In this document: positions 34,717-44,020 of the stretch, piece after piece
Layout of the letters: the number at the start of each line of letters is the position of its first letter
Position numbering within the stretch: the stretch's first letter is position 1
NCBI GenBank assembly: GCA_963823845.1
Contig: CAWGND010000014.1
Span: forward strand, 248,001 to 312,000
DNA: 64,000 nucleotides
Direction: 5' to 3'
From: Alloacidobacterium sp963823845
GTDB lineage: Bacteria > Acidobacteriota > Terriglobia > Terriglobales > Acidobacteriaceae
Program-made: the position numbers and the translations under genes
Notes under the pieces: generated by a model
What the model was told of the DNA's origin: nothing
What the model saw: only the letters and a program-made list of their open reading frames with translations
Database searches by the model: none

Positions 34717-34747
34717 AGGTGGCTTTTTCTCGAGGAAAAAGCCACTT
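34717..34747. other. Strong isolated hairpin
   Basis: AGGTGGCTTTTTC (34717-34729) pairs with GAAAAAGCCACTT (34735-34747) over 13 bp with one G-T pair and a 5-nt loop. It lies in the gene-free 34458-35316 stretch. No U-run follows on either strand, so a simple intrinsic terminator is doubtful. Confidence 0.5.
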
Positions 34748-35127
34748 GAGCTCAACAACTGAGCAATGCAGCAGCCCTGAAAATTGGTTTAACCAATTCT
34801 GTGGTTGGACATAGCAAGAGCTGATCGCTTGGCAGACCGGCGCATGAAACTTCTCGTTTGAAACGAATTCGCGCCGCTCCCGATTGCGCATTGTAATTGC
34901 CATGGGAATGATTCGGACAAAGCGATCCGTGGTCCTTGTATGACGTTGGCTCATACGCGCCAGGCAGGATCTCGAACTTGTGCCCGCGGTTTATGGGCTG
35001 CTTCGATTCACCATCAAGTTCTACACGGCAAGGTGATCAGGAACATACTTGCGCGCAGGAAATGTCCGATCGGGATACCTGAGTCTGTTACACGTCACAC
35101 TGGGCACCAACTGAAATCAAGATCGCG

Positions 35128-35152
35128 GGAATAAAAATTGCCCTCGCCAGTT
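35128..35152 (+). promoter_or_regulatory. ECF-type promoter of the second phosphoesterase cassette
   Basis: GGAATAAA (35128-35135), 12 nt, CAGTT (35148-35152). It lies about 165 bp before the 35317 start. Both copies of the cassette thus have the same promoter type. Confidence 0.7.
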
Positions 35153-35316
35153 TCTAGTAGGTGTAGGTGAGCTAGAGCGGCAGAGTCAGTTTCCGTAGAG
35201 CGTGACCTCTTCCAACTTTGCGAATCTACACACGACGTTGAACATCAGCAGCGCGCGATCGACCGCGGTTACTGTGTCCGTTTGCAATTCAAAGTAGAAC
35301 AACCCGAGGAGCTTCC

Positions 35317-36333
35317 ATGAGCGAATCTTCAAGAAACCGTATTCATTCTGTCGAACTAACCCTTGATACCAATCAAGACAGCTTAGGTCCAGACGGCATT
35401 GACCGCCGCGGCTTTCTTAAATGCATGGCCTGGGCCGGCACTGGACTGATCTGGAGTTTTGCCGGAGGCGTCCCCGTATCGCGTGTCTTCGGTCAGACTC
35501 ATCATGAGATCAAGCAGTCAGACTTCAGCTTCATACAGATCAGCGATAGCCACATCGGCTTCAACAAGCCGGCGAATGCCGACGTGACCGCAACCTTGCA
35601 GGCCGCATTGGACAAGATCGGCGCTTATTCCAGTGTCCCTGATTTTCTGATTCATACCGGAGACTTGACTCACTCTTCCAAGCCTGCGGAGTTCGACATA
35701 CTCGACCAGGTGCTGGTCGGCGCCAAGCGACAGGTGTTCTACGTTCCCGGTGAACATGACACCTCAGTCGATGACGGCAAGATGTATCTGGATAGGTATG
35801 GCAAAGGCTCCAAGGGAAATGGCTGGTACAGCTTCGATCACAAGGGCGTCCACTTTATCGGATTGGTCAATGTGGTCCAGCTTGAGGGCATGGGCAAGCT
35901 AGGTCAGGCGCAGCTTGACTGGCTGAAGCAGGATCTCGGCGCGCTGAAGGGCAGCACTCCGATTGTAGTTTTCGCACACATTCCACTCTGGGCTGTGTAC
36001 CCAACCTGGGGATGGGGAACATCGGACAGCGAGCAGGCCTTTGCAATGTTGAAGCGATTTGGCTCGGTCACAGTGCTCAATGGCCATATCCATCAGGTCA
36101 TGCAGAAGGTGGAGGGCAATGTTACGTTTCACGCCGCAATGTCCACCGCCTTTCCTCAACCAGCGCCAGGCGCTGCGCCGTCCCCTGGGCCAATGAAGGT
36201 GTCAGCCGAGAAGCTTCACGATGTGCTGGGAATTACCCACGTCAATTTCGTGGCGCAGAAGCATCAACTCGCCATTGTCGACTCGTCCTTGTCTGGCGTC
36301 CCGATAGAGCTTCATGAGACGGCTTCAGTATGA
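35317..36333 (+). CDS. Tat-exported metallophosphoesterase (copy 2)
   Basis: A 338-aa paralogue of the 13024-14037 protein. It has the twin-arginine motif DRRGFLK near residue 29, DSHIG, HTGDLTHSS, GEHDTS, AHIPLWAV and NGHIHQV, and long identical blocks such as GIDRRGFLKCMAWAGTGL. The first 25 residues and the last 15 differ. A GAGGAG-like site (GGAG at 35308) precedes the ATG. It heads the second cassette with a haem-binding protein and a cytochrome, but no sigma/anti-sigma pair follows. Confidence 0.9.
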   Translation: MSESSRNRIHSVELTLDTNQDSLGPDGIDRRGFLKCMAWAGTGLIWSFAGGVPVSRVFGQTHHEIKQSDFSFIQISDSHIGFNKPANADVTATLQAALDKIGAYSSVPDFLIHTGDLTHSSKPAEFDILDQVLVGAKRQVFYVPGEHDTSVDDGKMYLDRYGKGSKGNGWYSFDHKGVHFIGLVNVVQLEGMGKLGQAQLDWLKQDLGALKGSTPIVVFAHIPLWAVYPTWGWGTSDSEQAFAMLKRFGSVTVLNGHIHQVMQKVEGNVTFHAAMSTAFPQPAPGAAPSPGPMKVSAEKLHDVLGITHVNFVAQKHQLAIVDSSLSGVPIELHETASV

Positions 36334-36851
36334 ATCCTACAAGGATAGCTTTGCTGCAGGCGCGCTGCTCGCGTCGAGCATTGCTCTCTCTTTTGTTCAT
36401 CCCTGGGGCAACCTGCGCTCCGGGCCAAAGGCGGAATGCAACTCTGCTAGGTGGAAGCGCGGTCCCAGACGAGGTGCGTCACGTGCTGCAGGCGAAGTGC
36501 GCGGACTGTCATCCGACAAATACCGAGTGGCCGCTATACAGCAGGTTAGCGCCAGGTTCCTGGTTTGTAAAACACGACGTACACGAAGGTCGAAACCATC
36601 TGAACATGTCTCAATGGCAGCGCTACACCCATGAGACTCAGATCGACCTGCTAACCAAGATCGCTTCTGAAGCGCGCAGCGGGCAGATGCCAGTAAAGCA
36701 ATATTTAATTCTTCATCCCAAGGCGCGGCTTTCCCGGAGGAGCCGCAACTCATCTATGACTGGGCGCAGGCTGAACGCAAACACATCAAGCAGCAGATCG
36801 AAGGGCTACGAGACAAGCCACCAGCAAACTAGAGGGCATAAGAGAACATGA
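36330..36851 (+). pseudogene. Haem-binding protein (copy 2), frameshifted
   Basis: The ATG overlaps the phosphoesterase stop as ATGA, as in copy 1. The centre is intact: AVPDEVRHVLQAKCADCHPT with CxxCH, RNHLNMSQWQRY, LTKIASEARSGQMPVKQYLI. The expected FVHPWGNLRSG (copy 1 has LLHPWGNVRAT) is read only in another frame at about 36360-36435, so two compensating shifts lie upstream of the haem site. A third at 36733-36737 (TCCCGG, one C short) moves the C-terminus; the other frame gives PEEPQLIYDWAQAERKHIKQ and a stop at 36831. The product may still bind haem but its signal and tail are altered. Confidence 0.65.
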
Positions 36852-37306
36852 TCAATCGAATCGCAATGACCGCCAAAGTTCAGAGAGATAGAGCAGCATT
36901 AACTCTTTCAATGTTGTTTTTCATCAGCTTGGTGATCCTGTTGCTCGTATCTCCATTGCCAGGTCGTGCAGCTGGGGACGGCGCTATGCTCGGATACCAG
37001 GCTGGCGACGCGGATCGTGGCAAACAGCTCTTTGAAAAACGCTGTACAGGCTGCCACTCCCTGGATCAGGACAAGGAGGGTCCGCGACTACGGAATGTCT
37101 ATGGCCGGACGGCAGGCAGCATTTCCACCTTCAAGTATTCGGACGCTTTGAAATCCGCGCACGTGACGTGGGATGATATTTCGCTGGATAAGTGGCTTAC
37201 CGATACGGAATCGCTGATTCCTGACAACGATATGACTTTCCATGTGCCAAAGGCTGATGAACGTGCAGACATCATCCGCTTTCTCAAAGCATCCGCGGGC
37301 AAATAG
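36848..37306 (+). CDS. Exported monohaem c-type cytochrome (copy 2)
   Basis: A 152-aa cytochrome with an N-terminal hydrophobic signal (MLFFISLVILLLVSPLPGRA) and GKQLFEKRCTGCHSLDQDKE, almost identical to copy 1 around CxxCH. A Met ligand candidate lies in LIPDNDMTFHVPKADERADI. The start overlaps the previous frame by 4 bp. It is intact although its upstream partner is damaged. Confidence 0.87.
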   Translation: MINRIAMTAKVQRDRAALTLSMLFFISLVILLLVSPLPGRAAGDGAMLGYQAGDADRGKQLFEKRCTGCHSLDQDKEGPRLRNVYGRTAGSISTFKYSDALKSAHVTWDDISLDKWLTDTESLIPDNDMTFHVPKADERADIIRFLKASAGK

Positions 37307-37319
37307 GCACTCGCCGGCA

Positions 37320-37738
37320 ATTTGTTGAAAACAGTGGTGGCCGTCAAGATGCTAGATCCTTGCAAGAATGGCATGATTTTGGCGGATGGTGAGGGGTCAG
37401 TTGCTCCCTACGAATCGCCTATAGACAACCATTCCGCTGCCGTCTCGATCCGAAACAGAGGGGAGACAGATTCCTGCTCTACACTGACGGTGTTGTTGAA
37501 CCCGAGAACGCCTCAGGCAATCCATTTGGCGATTACGAGCTTGAAAACATTGTCCGCGGGAATCAGTCGCGATCACCCTCGGACCTGTCGGACGACCTGC
37601 TCACCGACGTTCGCCGCTGGCAACCTGCATCAGTCACTCAGCAGGATAACACTACACTGATTGTCATCGACATTGCCCGGTCGCCTTGGAAGGCCAATCA
37701 AGGGATCGTGGAAATAAGCCAGGCGTCGTTCCGACGAT
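37320..37738 (+). pseudogene. C-terminal fragment of a SpoIIE/RsbU-type phosphatase
   Basis: Reading mainly at 37448-37738: RGDRFLLYTDGVVEPENASG, FGDYELENIVRGNQSRSPSDLS, QQDNTTLIVIDIA. This is the C-terminal third of a PPM/SpoIIE serine phosphatase, with the YTDGVVE metal-binding Asp. Upstream, VAPYESPIDNH is in a different frame, so at least one shift has occurred. The N-terminal catalytic part is missing. Confidence 0.6.
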
Positions 37739-37774
37739 AATTACCCTAATCCGTAGCGCGGGGGGAACAACTAC

Positions 37775-39445
37775 GTGATCACTGCGGCAGAACTCGCGGT
37801 AATACCTCTCTTCGCGGTTCTGGACGAATCCGCGCGCCAAAGACTCGCACAGAAGGCGGCAGATATCCGCGTTGAAGGCGGAGATTGGGTCATACGCGAA
37901 GGCGAGGATCCGCGGTTTTTCGCAGTTCTGGAGGGCCTGCTCCAGGTGGTGAAGGATATTGTGGGACAACGCCGGGAGCTTGAGCAGCTCAGCGCGGGCG
38001 AGTTCTTTGGTGAGATTCCAATTCTCTTGGGCACTGCAAATCTCGTCTCCGTCCAGGCAGTATCTCGATGCCGCCTGGCCCGTTTCGATCACCAGCAGCT
38101 TCAGGAGTTGATTCGAGATTCCTCCTCCTGCGGCGCCACCATTTTTCAGACGATGACGGATCGGCTCTCAATGGCGCCGCAGTATGTAAAGGACACTCCC
38201 TCCTCACGCGTGCTTCTGGCGGGGTCGTCCTATGACGCGGATTGCCGGGGTATCCGCAGTTTCCTTTCCGCGAATCGGGTGCAGTACGACTGGGTAGATA
38301 GCGAACTTGAGCCGGAGCGCGCTTCCTCCTGTGTGCCGCCAGGGAACCATGGAGTCGCTGTGGTAGTAGACGGTACGACGCGCCTACTGACTCCGACGGT
38401 CCGCGCGGTCGCAGAGTCGTTGGGCCTGCAGACCACGCCAAAGGACGAGCGCTATGACGTTGTCATCGCCGGTGCAGGACCAGCCGGGATGGCGGCTGGA
38501 GTCTATGGAGCTTCGGAAGGGTTGAAGGTGTTGATCGTCGAACGCTCGGCAGCCGGCGGACAGGCCGGAACCTCCTCCCGCATGGAAAACTATCTGGGAT
38601 TTCCTTCTGGCATCTCCGGTGATGAGCTCACGGAGCGTGCACTCAAGCAGGCACGCCACTTCGGTTCGGAGATTGCCGTAACACGCAGCATCGAAGCGGT
38701 GCTAATTGCAGATATGGGGTTATTGCGTGCAACTAGATGGCGGAGAGCAGATATGGGCTCGGGCGGTGTTGCTCTCCACTGGCGTCGATTGGCATCGGAT
38801 CGAAGTTTCGGGACTGGACCGTCTGCTTGGTCGGGGCATACTTTACGGCGCCTCTCGTCAGGAGGCCCATAGTGTCGCTGGGAAGAGGGTACTCGTGGTC
38901 GGAGGCGGGAATTCCGCTGGCCAGGCCGCGGTCTTCTTCTCCAATTATGCTGCTGAGGTGATCATGCTGGTGCGTGGTGCTGGTCTCGCGCTGAGCATGT
39001 CGCGATACCTGATCACGCAGATCGCGGAGAAGGGCAATATTCGCATCGAAGCATGGACGGAAGTTACCGGTGTGCATGGTGAAGAGCATCTGGAGCAGAT
39101 CGTAACCACCACTCGTGACCCCGATGGCGGGCGAGTTTCCACTACACGCGACGCCGATGCGCTGTTCCTGATGATCGGCGCAACGGCGAACACATCATGG
39201 CTTCCACCACCCTGGAGCGCGATGCCAAGGGCTATATTTACACCGGAAGAGACCTGACCGGGTGGCCTCTTGATCGGGAGCCGTTTCCGCTCGAGACGAG
39301 CCTTCCTGGCATATTTTGCGCGGGCGACGTCCGTCACGGTTCGATCAAGCGGGTAGCCAGCGGCGTGGGCGAAGGCAGCATGTCGATCGCGTTCATCCAT
39401 CAATATCTGGCGCTCACAGGGAGTCCCGATCTCACACGCGTGTGA
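37775..39445 (+). pseudogene. Cyclic-nucleotide-binding / thioredoxin-reductase-like flavoprotein with two frameshifts
   Basis: First frame 37775 to about 38715: cNMP-binding domain (residues 1-130; RRELEQLSAGEFFGEIPILLG), a thioredoxin-like linker (RVLLAGSSYDADCRGIRSFL) and FAD-binding GAGPAGMAAGVYGASEG. Near 38715 (ATATGGGGTT) the frame moves: YCVQLDGGEQIWARAVLLST, NAD-binding GGGNSAGQAAVFF, LFLMIGATANTSWLP. Near 39198 (CCACCACCC) it moves again: LERDAKGYIYTGRDLTGW, PGIFCAGDVRHGSIKRVASG. The joined protein would be about 556 aa. The redox CxxC of true thioredoxin reductases is absent, as in other members of this fused family. Confidence 0.75.
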
Positions 39446-39794
39446 AGTTTTCAGGCTTGGTGGGACAGGCAGTCGATTTGGATTTGCCGAAGGCTCGTCA
39501 GGAATCCCTGTGATGCGCAAAAATTGCGTCCGAGGTCACGCGGCCGAGTGCTTGATTTGATATTCATGATGTAGCCCCAACACTGAAGTCGAACTGACCT
39601 GTTCCCTTGGCTCGAGATGGTGCCTGTACTTTCTTGCTGGAGGCGAGCTGCGAGAGTCGGGAATACCTGGGCCCAGGCATCCTTCCCCAACTCCAAAAAA
39701 ACGGGCTTCGCTGCCCGGACGTCCAAAGCGGACCTTCAGGGCATAGCAACCACGAAGGTTGTCAATCGCGCTGAATGATGGCATAGACCGCCTT

Positions 39795-40664
39795 ATGCCT
39801 ACTCGTAAAACATCGCGATCTCTCAAATCCACGGCAACGGAAAGCCGTTTCGCAAACGTCAACGGTGTGCGGCTGCACTACCTGGTCGCCGGGAAAGGCG
39901 ATCCCGTAGTACTGCTGCACGGCTATGCGCAGACCAGCCACATGTGGTGGCCTCTGATTACAAAACTCGCAGATACCCACACCGTCATAGCCCCTGACTT
40001 GCGCGGAGCCGGCCAATCTTCGACGCCAGCTGATGGCTACACCAAGGTCGCTATGGCACAAGACATTCACGCGCTGATTAGCAAACTTGGGTACCAACAC
40101 AATCAGATTGTGGGGCACGACATCGGCTTAATGGTTGCTTACGCCTATGCGGCGCAGTATTCGGGCGAAGTAGAACGGATCGCGTTAATGGATGCTTTCT
40201 TGCCAGGTATCGGGAACTGGCGTGATGTGTGGTTGATGCGGGACCTTTGGCATTTCCATTTCTACGGCAAAACGCCACTCGCGCTGGTGCGTGGCCGAGA
40301 ACGAATCTATTTCGAGCATTTCTGGAATGATTTTGCCGCTGACGCCAGACATTCAGTGTCAGAACGCGATCGTCGGATTTATGCCAAAGCCTATGCCCGG
40401 CCTGGAGGCATGCGAAGCGGCTTCGAGTATTTTCGCGCGTTCGAGCAGGACGCGACGGACTTCGCCCGCCTTGCGAAAACGCCTCTGCCGATGCCGATGC
40501 TTGTTCTGACCGGAGAAAAGGCCTCCGGCGAGTTCCTGATGGAACAGGGCCGGCTGGTTGCGAAGAAAGTCGAAGGAGTGGTGGTTCGCAAATCAGGCCA
40601 CTGGCTAATAGAAGAGGCGCCCGATCAGGTCATCCCGAAACTCGTGGAATTTCTCAGCACTTAG
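39795..40664 (+). CDS. Alpha/beta hydrolase, epoxide-hydrolase/dehalogenase-like
   Basis: A 289-aa hydrolase. The oxyanion region is LLHGYAQTSHMWWPL, then DLRGAGQSS. The nucleophile elbow is VGHDIGLMVAYAYA (Asp, as in epoxide hydrolases and dehalogenases), and the catalytic His is in SGHWLIEEAPD. The start at 39795 gives a normal N-terminus; the open frame reaches 39759. The substrate is not predictable. It stands alone; the 349 bp before it contain no gene. Confidence 0.83.
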   Translation: MPTRKTSRSLKSTATESRFANVNGVRLHYLVAGKGDPVVLLHGYAQTSHMWWPLITKLADTHTVIAPDLRGAGQSSTPADGYTKVAMAQDIHALISKLGYQHNQIVGHDIGLMVAYAYAAQYSGEVERIALMDAFLPGIGNWRDVWLMRDLWHFHFYGKTPLALVRGRERIYFEHFWNDFAADARHSVSERDRRIYAKAYARPGGMRSGFEYFRAFEQDATDFARLAKTPLPMPMLVLTGEKASGEFLMEQGRLVAKKVEGVVVRKSGHWLIEEAPDQVIPKLVEFLST

Positions 40665-40909
40665 TCCACCAACATCAGACCACATCGTTCTGTGGGATTT
40701 CCAGAGAGACATAGTTCCAAGCGTGTCGTCCCAACTGTACAGAACCCGGAATTTCGCGTTCTGTCCGGTTGGGCGGCATACGACCGGCTTTGCCAATTGG
40801 TGAACGCCGTTTGCGGTTATCTACTGGAGCAATTCTGAGTTGCTCATGATCCAAGGACGAGGACCTTGGATCAGAAGATCTGCCACTTCGACCGTTCGGT
40901 GACAACTTG

Positions 40910-41290
40910 TCAATGTGAATGGAGTTGGCTCGGTTGTGACGTTGAATCCAGAAGCTGCTTCGATGGCGCGAGCGCGATTAAGACGGCGCCGATGATCACA
41001 AGCACAGCCACCCCGATCAGTTCTCCACGTGCGACCATGTTGCGACACGCCTGGGTACCCATGAGCGCCGCGTGAGCGAAACTCGACCATGCTGTGAAGG
41101 CAATCGCGCTACGACTTGCCGACGGATCACGGATGGCTAAAAGTAGAAAGATGCCCAGTGTGACGTACAAGCTGAACTGCATAGAAAGCGCAGGGTCTTG
41201 TCGGATAAACACCACCATGGGGTATCCCAAAGCGATAAAGAGCAATCCCACCACCGCCAGCGCGATCTTCAGAGCCAATTCACGATTCAT
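40910..41290 (-). CDS. Small four-helix membrane protein (DUF6632-like)
   Basis: A 126-aa protein with hydrophobic segments near residues 5-25 (ALKIALAVVGLLFIALGYP), 35-52, 60-80 (AIAFTAWSSFAHAALMGTQA) and 90-112 (LIGVAVLVIIGAVLIALAP). The layout and AWSSFAHAA motif resemble DUF6632 proteins. GGAGG lies 6 nt before the ATG at 41290. Function unknown. Confidence 0.72.
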   Translation of the reverse strand: MNRELALKIALAVVGLLFIALGYPMVVFIRQDPALSMQFSLYVTLGIFLLLAIRDPSASRSAIAFTAWSSFAHAALMGTQACRNMVARGELIGVAVLVIIGAVLIALAPSKQLLDSTSQPSQLHSH

Positions 41291-41664
41291 GGACATCCTC
41301 CGAATCGGCGGCCTGACAAGCAGGATCTTCGACCTGTTGACGCATTCATCTGCCTTCGCCGACTCTGCGAGCATCATACTCAGGCCAACTCCTGTGTGCT
41401 GGCGTCTTCTGTTCTCAACTGGTGCCAAAAGCCCGATGCTCTCGTTTATCAGGACCTAATTCGGAGATTGATGCTTCTCTAAAGGCTAAGATCTGGGATT
41501 TGAACCTCGCCTCCATCGGGATGGCAATACGTTGAGCATCTCAGAACATCGTGAAGCACAAATGAAGATGACGTCCTAGAAGTTCGCAATCTTAAGAACC
41601 GCGAGCGGTGAAGGTCTGGTAGTCTGGGGTCGCTTCTCAAACGAACTTGGATCGAGGATAGACA
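41291..41664. other. Divergent intergenic region
   Basis: No gene is seen between the divergent DUF6632-like and DinB-like genes. I cannot identify a promoter with confidence. Confidence 0.3.
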
Positions 41665-42258
41665 ATGCGCATTCGTGCTCTGGTTCTTGCAGGTGCGGTG
41701 ATGGCGAGCAGTGGTATGCAGATGCGGGCGCAGATGAGTGGGCCACCGCCGTCGCCACCGGTGGGTACTAAGGAAGACCCCGCGAAAGCGGTAGATGGTT
41801 TGCTCTCCATGATGGAGTTCCAGGTAGTGGGCGCGGCGAAGGCTATGCCAGCCGATAAGTACAATTTCGCGCCGGCGCAAGGCATCTTTGCCGCGGGCCA
41901 GACGACGCAGTTCGATACCGTGCGCACCTTTGTGGCACAGGTGACGCACCTGGCGCAGGCGAACTACTTCTTTTTCGGCTGGAGCGGCATTCAGTCTGAT
42001 CGCGACGTAAAGGCAATCGGGTCCATTACGGCGAAGGACGAAGCGATGGCTGCACTGGAAGCATCGTTCGTCTACGCGCACAAGGCGATTGCGACTATAA
42101 CGACAGAAAATGCGTTTGTCGCCATTAAGCCGATCGATGGGTTCAGCACGCGGACGACGATTGCCGCTTTTGCAGCGGCCCACGGGAATGACCACTACGG
42201 TCAAATGGTGGAGTACCTACGGATGAACGGCATTGCGCCGCCGGCGAGCGCCAAGTAG
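41665..42258 (+). CDS. Exported DinB-family protein
   Basis: A 197-aa protein with a signal peptide (cleavage near MRAQ). The four-helix DinB/YfiT-type bundle has metal-ligand His in AQVTHLAQANYFFFG and in AAHGNDHYGQMVEYLRMNGI. Secreted DinB-like proteins are frequent in Acidobacteriota; the activity is unknown (possibly thiol or metal dependent transferase). GAGG is seen 12 nt upstream. Confidence 0.8.
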   Translation: MRIRALVLAGAVMASSGMQMRAQMSGPPPSPPVGTKEDPAKAVDGLLSMMEFQVVGAAKAMPADKYNFAPAQGIFAAGQTTQFDTVRTFVAQVTHLAQANYFFFGWSGIQSDRDVKAIGSITAKDEAMAALEASFVYAHKAIATITTENAFVAIKPIDGFSTRTTIAAFAAAHGNDHYGQMVEYLRMNGIAPPASAK

Positions 42259-44020
42259 TTGGCTGGTTCGCAAGCTAGCTAGATAGCGTGTCACCAAGAT
42301 GCGGCAGAAAGGTGTCTTTTGGCAGGGACAACCTTTCAGATGTCAAGACTCTTAGTGAACGATAAATCCCCGAGTCTCTCATCGAATACCATTGCCTCCG
42401 AGAAAATCAGCATTCTCGGAAGCGCTAGGGGGCAGAGAGAGAATGTGCCGTTGCACTGCAGAGGTAGGGCAGGGAAGACGAGGGTGCTGAACAAGTTTCT
42501 GCCAATGCATTGTTATCGGTGCCCATCAGTTTCAATGAGGTACATCTGAATGCTCTTCTGTCACGGTACAGATTGTGGGGTTCGAGTCTCGTTCGTCGTC
42601 ACCTGAACGGGCGGTGTCAATGTCAGGTTTTTGTCAGACAAGACCTACAACGTCGAGTAACAACGTGGGTAATTATGGGTTTCATTGCGAAGAATCCTTC
42701 CGCGCGGGCGCACAGTTCAAATGATTGATATTAGGACTCTAAGCTGGAGCTCAGACCGCGAAATTCGAAACTGACCGGCTGACTCTGGATCAGCATATCG
42801 GAGTTCGAAACCCTAGAGGACCTTTTGGAGAACACGCTTTTCTTTAGATTCTGTAACTTATACATTCCAGAAATGCATCGAGCGTTCGAATCCCACTTTC
42901 TCCACGCTCAAAGGATAGAGACTGTGGCTGGGGTCTCTGGGGTTCGACCATGAGACTGGGGAAGGGAATCGTGCTGTCACAGTTCGACTGCCAGATTTAC
43001 GGGTGCGAACCAGCTAAAGTAGAGGTCGGTTCTTCCACGATCAGGTTTGCAGAACCGAGCTTGGTCCAAATTTTGGTCCAGTTGCGCGCCACAGGTACTC
43101 CAAAAATTCCTGTGCGCTCCTCTCTACTCCATTGATAACATAGGTGCTCCAGCGTTTACCCTTCGGCTGTTAACCGAAGGGTTGTAAGTTCGAGTCCTAC
43201 CTGAGGAGCCAATTCTTTTCAGAGACTTACGATTCCGATAGGACAGTGCGATGTCCCTCAAGAATGCCCGACTGTGGGGACTTTTGTGGGCAACCTCCTT
43301 TAAAATTCTGCCTAATCATGCTCGATTCTGAGCACTTCTCTTCGCGATTTTCGCTCGCGTCAGTCGCGCTGCGTTTTCTTAAACGGAGCACTACACAGGG
43401 CCGAGGAATTGAGTGATGATGTCGCTGCGGCTATCGAAGGTGTTCTCTGAAGTCGCATAGTTGCGTGCTGTGGTCACAGTAGACGATATGCTGCCACCTC
43501 TTCTGGGAAAATCCTGCTGTCCGGCGCAGGTTGGAAGAATAACATGTATCATCTCTGCCGCAAGGCGGACGATCCAGGGCGGCCACCGTAAATTGCCTCA
43601 AGTGTTTTGGCCTCCGGATGCTTCAGTCATGAGGTTCTCAGACTCTTCAACCGAAATGTGACGATTGAGTCGTACCAATCGCCAAAATGTCGCAGAGCCG
43701 TCTCCAAGGTCGCCCCAGCTCTATCTCTTCTTCCGGGATAAGCGTGTTGTACGGCTGGTCTACGACCCGCGGTTCCTCGGCATGCAGCATAGCCGGCGGC
43801 AATAAGGCTGCCGTCGCGAGCGCTCCAGGCATTTTGAAACCCCGCGTCGGCTAAGCGGCATCACGGTCACGGCTGTCCTCCCTCTATTGCATAAAGCGTA
43901 TGAAGTGGGGGAGGCTGCGCAGAAAGGGCTAAAAAAAGCAGCGTTCACATTCTGCCATAGGTTAGAAATTTTCTTGTTTCTTCTCTGTGCTAGGATGGCG
44001 TTGCTTTTTCTTCTTTGCCT
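42259..44020. other. Gene-poor stretch with tRNA-like remnants
   Basis: No intact gene is apparent over 1.76 kb. It holds a tRNA-Asn 3' fragment (43151-43211), several T-loop-like GTTCGA sequences, and a short minus-strand frame (43647-43832) reading YNTLIPEEEIELGR, which might be a relic of an exported peptidase. It probably marks the edge of an integrated or deleted element. Confidence 0.45.
43151..43211 (+). tRNA. tRNA-Asn (GTT) 3' fragment, not functional
   Basis: The anticodon arm CCTTCGG-CTGTTAA-CCGAAGG gives anticodon GTT. The T arm GTAAG-TTCGAGT-CCTAC has one mismatch, and the 3' end reads CTGAGGAGCCA. The 5' half is not recognisable: the sequence before AGCG does not form a D arm and the 5' acceptor TCCTCAG is absent in the right place. 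Such a 3' piece is what integrases leave at one end of an integrated element. Confidence 0.6.

Noticed and set aside
42870..42915. A tRNA-Ser-like 3' end (GTTCGAATCCCACTTTCTCC) and other GTTCGA sequences at 42576, 42770 and 42935
   Set aside because: The T stems do not pair well and no anticodon arm is present. They may be coincidence, so I list only the tRNA-Asn fragment.
43647..43832. A small exported peptidase gene on the minus strand
   Set aside because: Only PEEEIELGR suggests an M48-type start, there is no catalytic motif and the frame ends quickly, so it is mentioned only as a possible relic.
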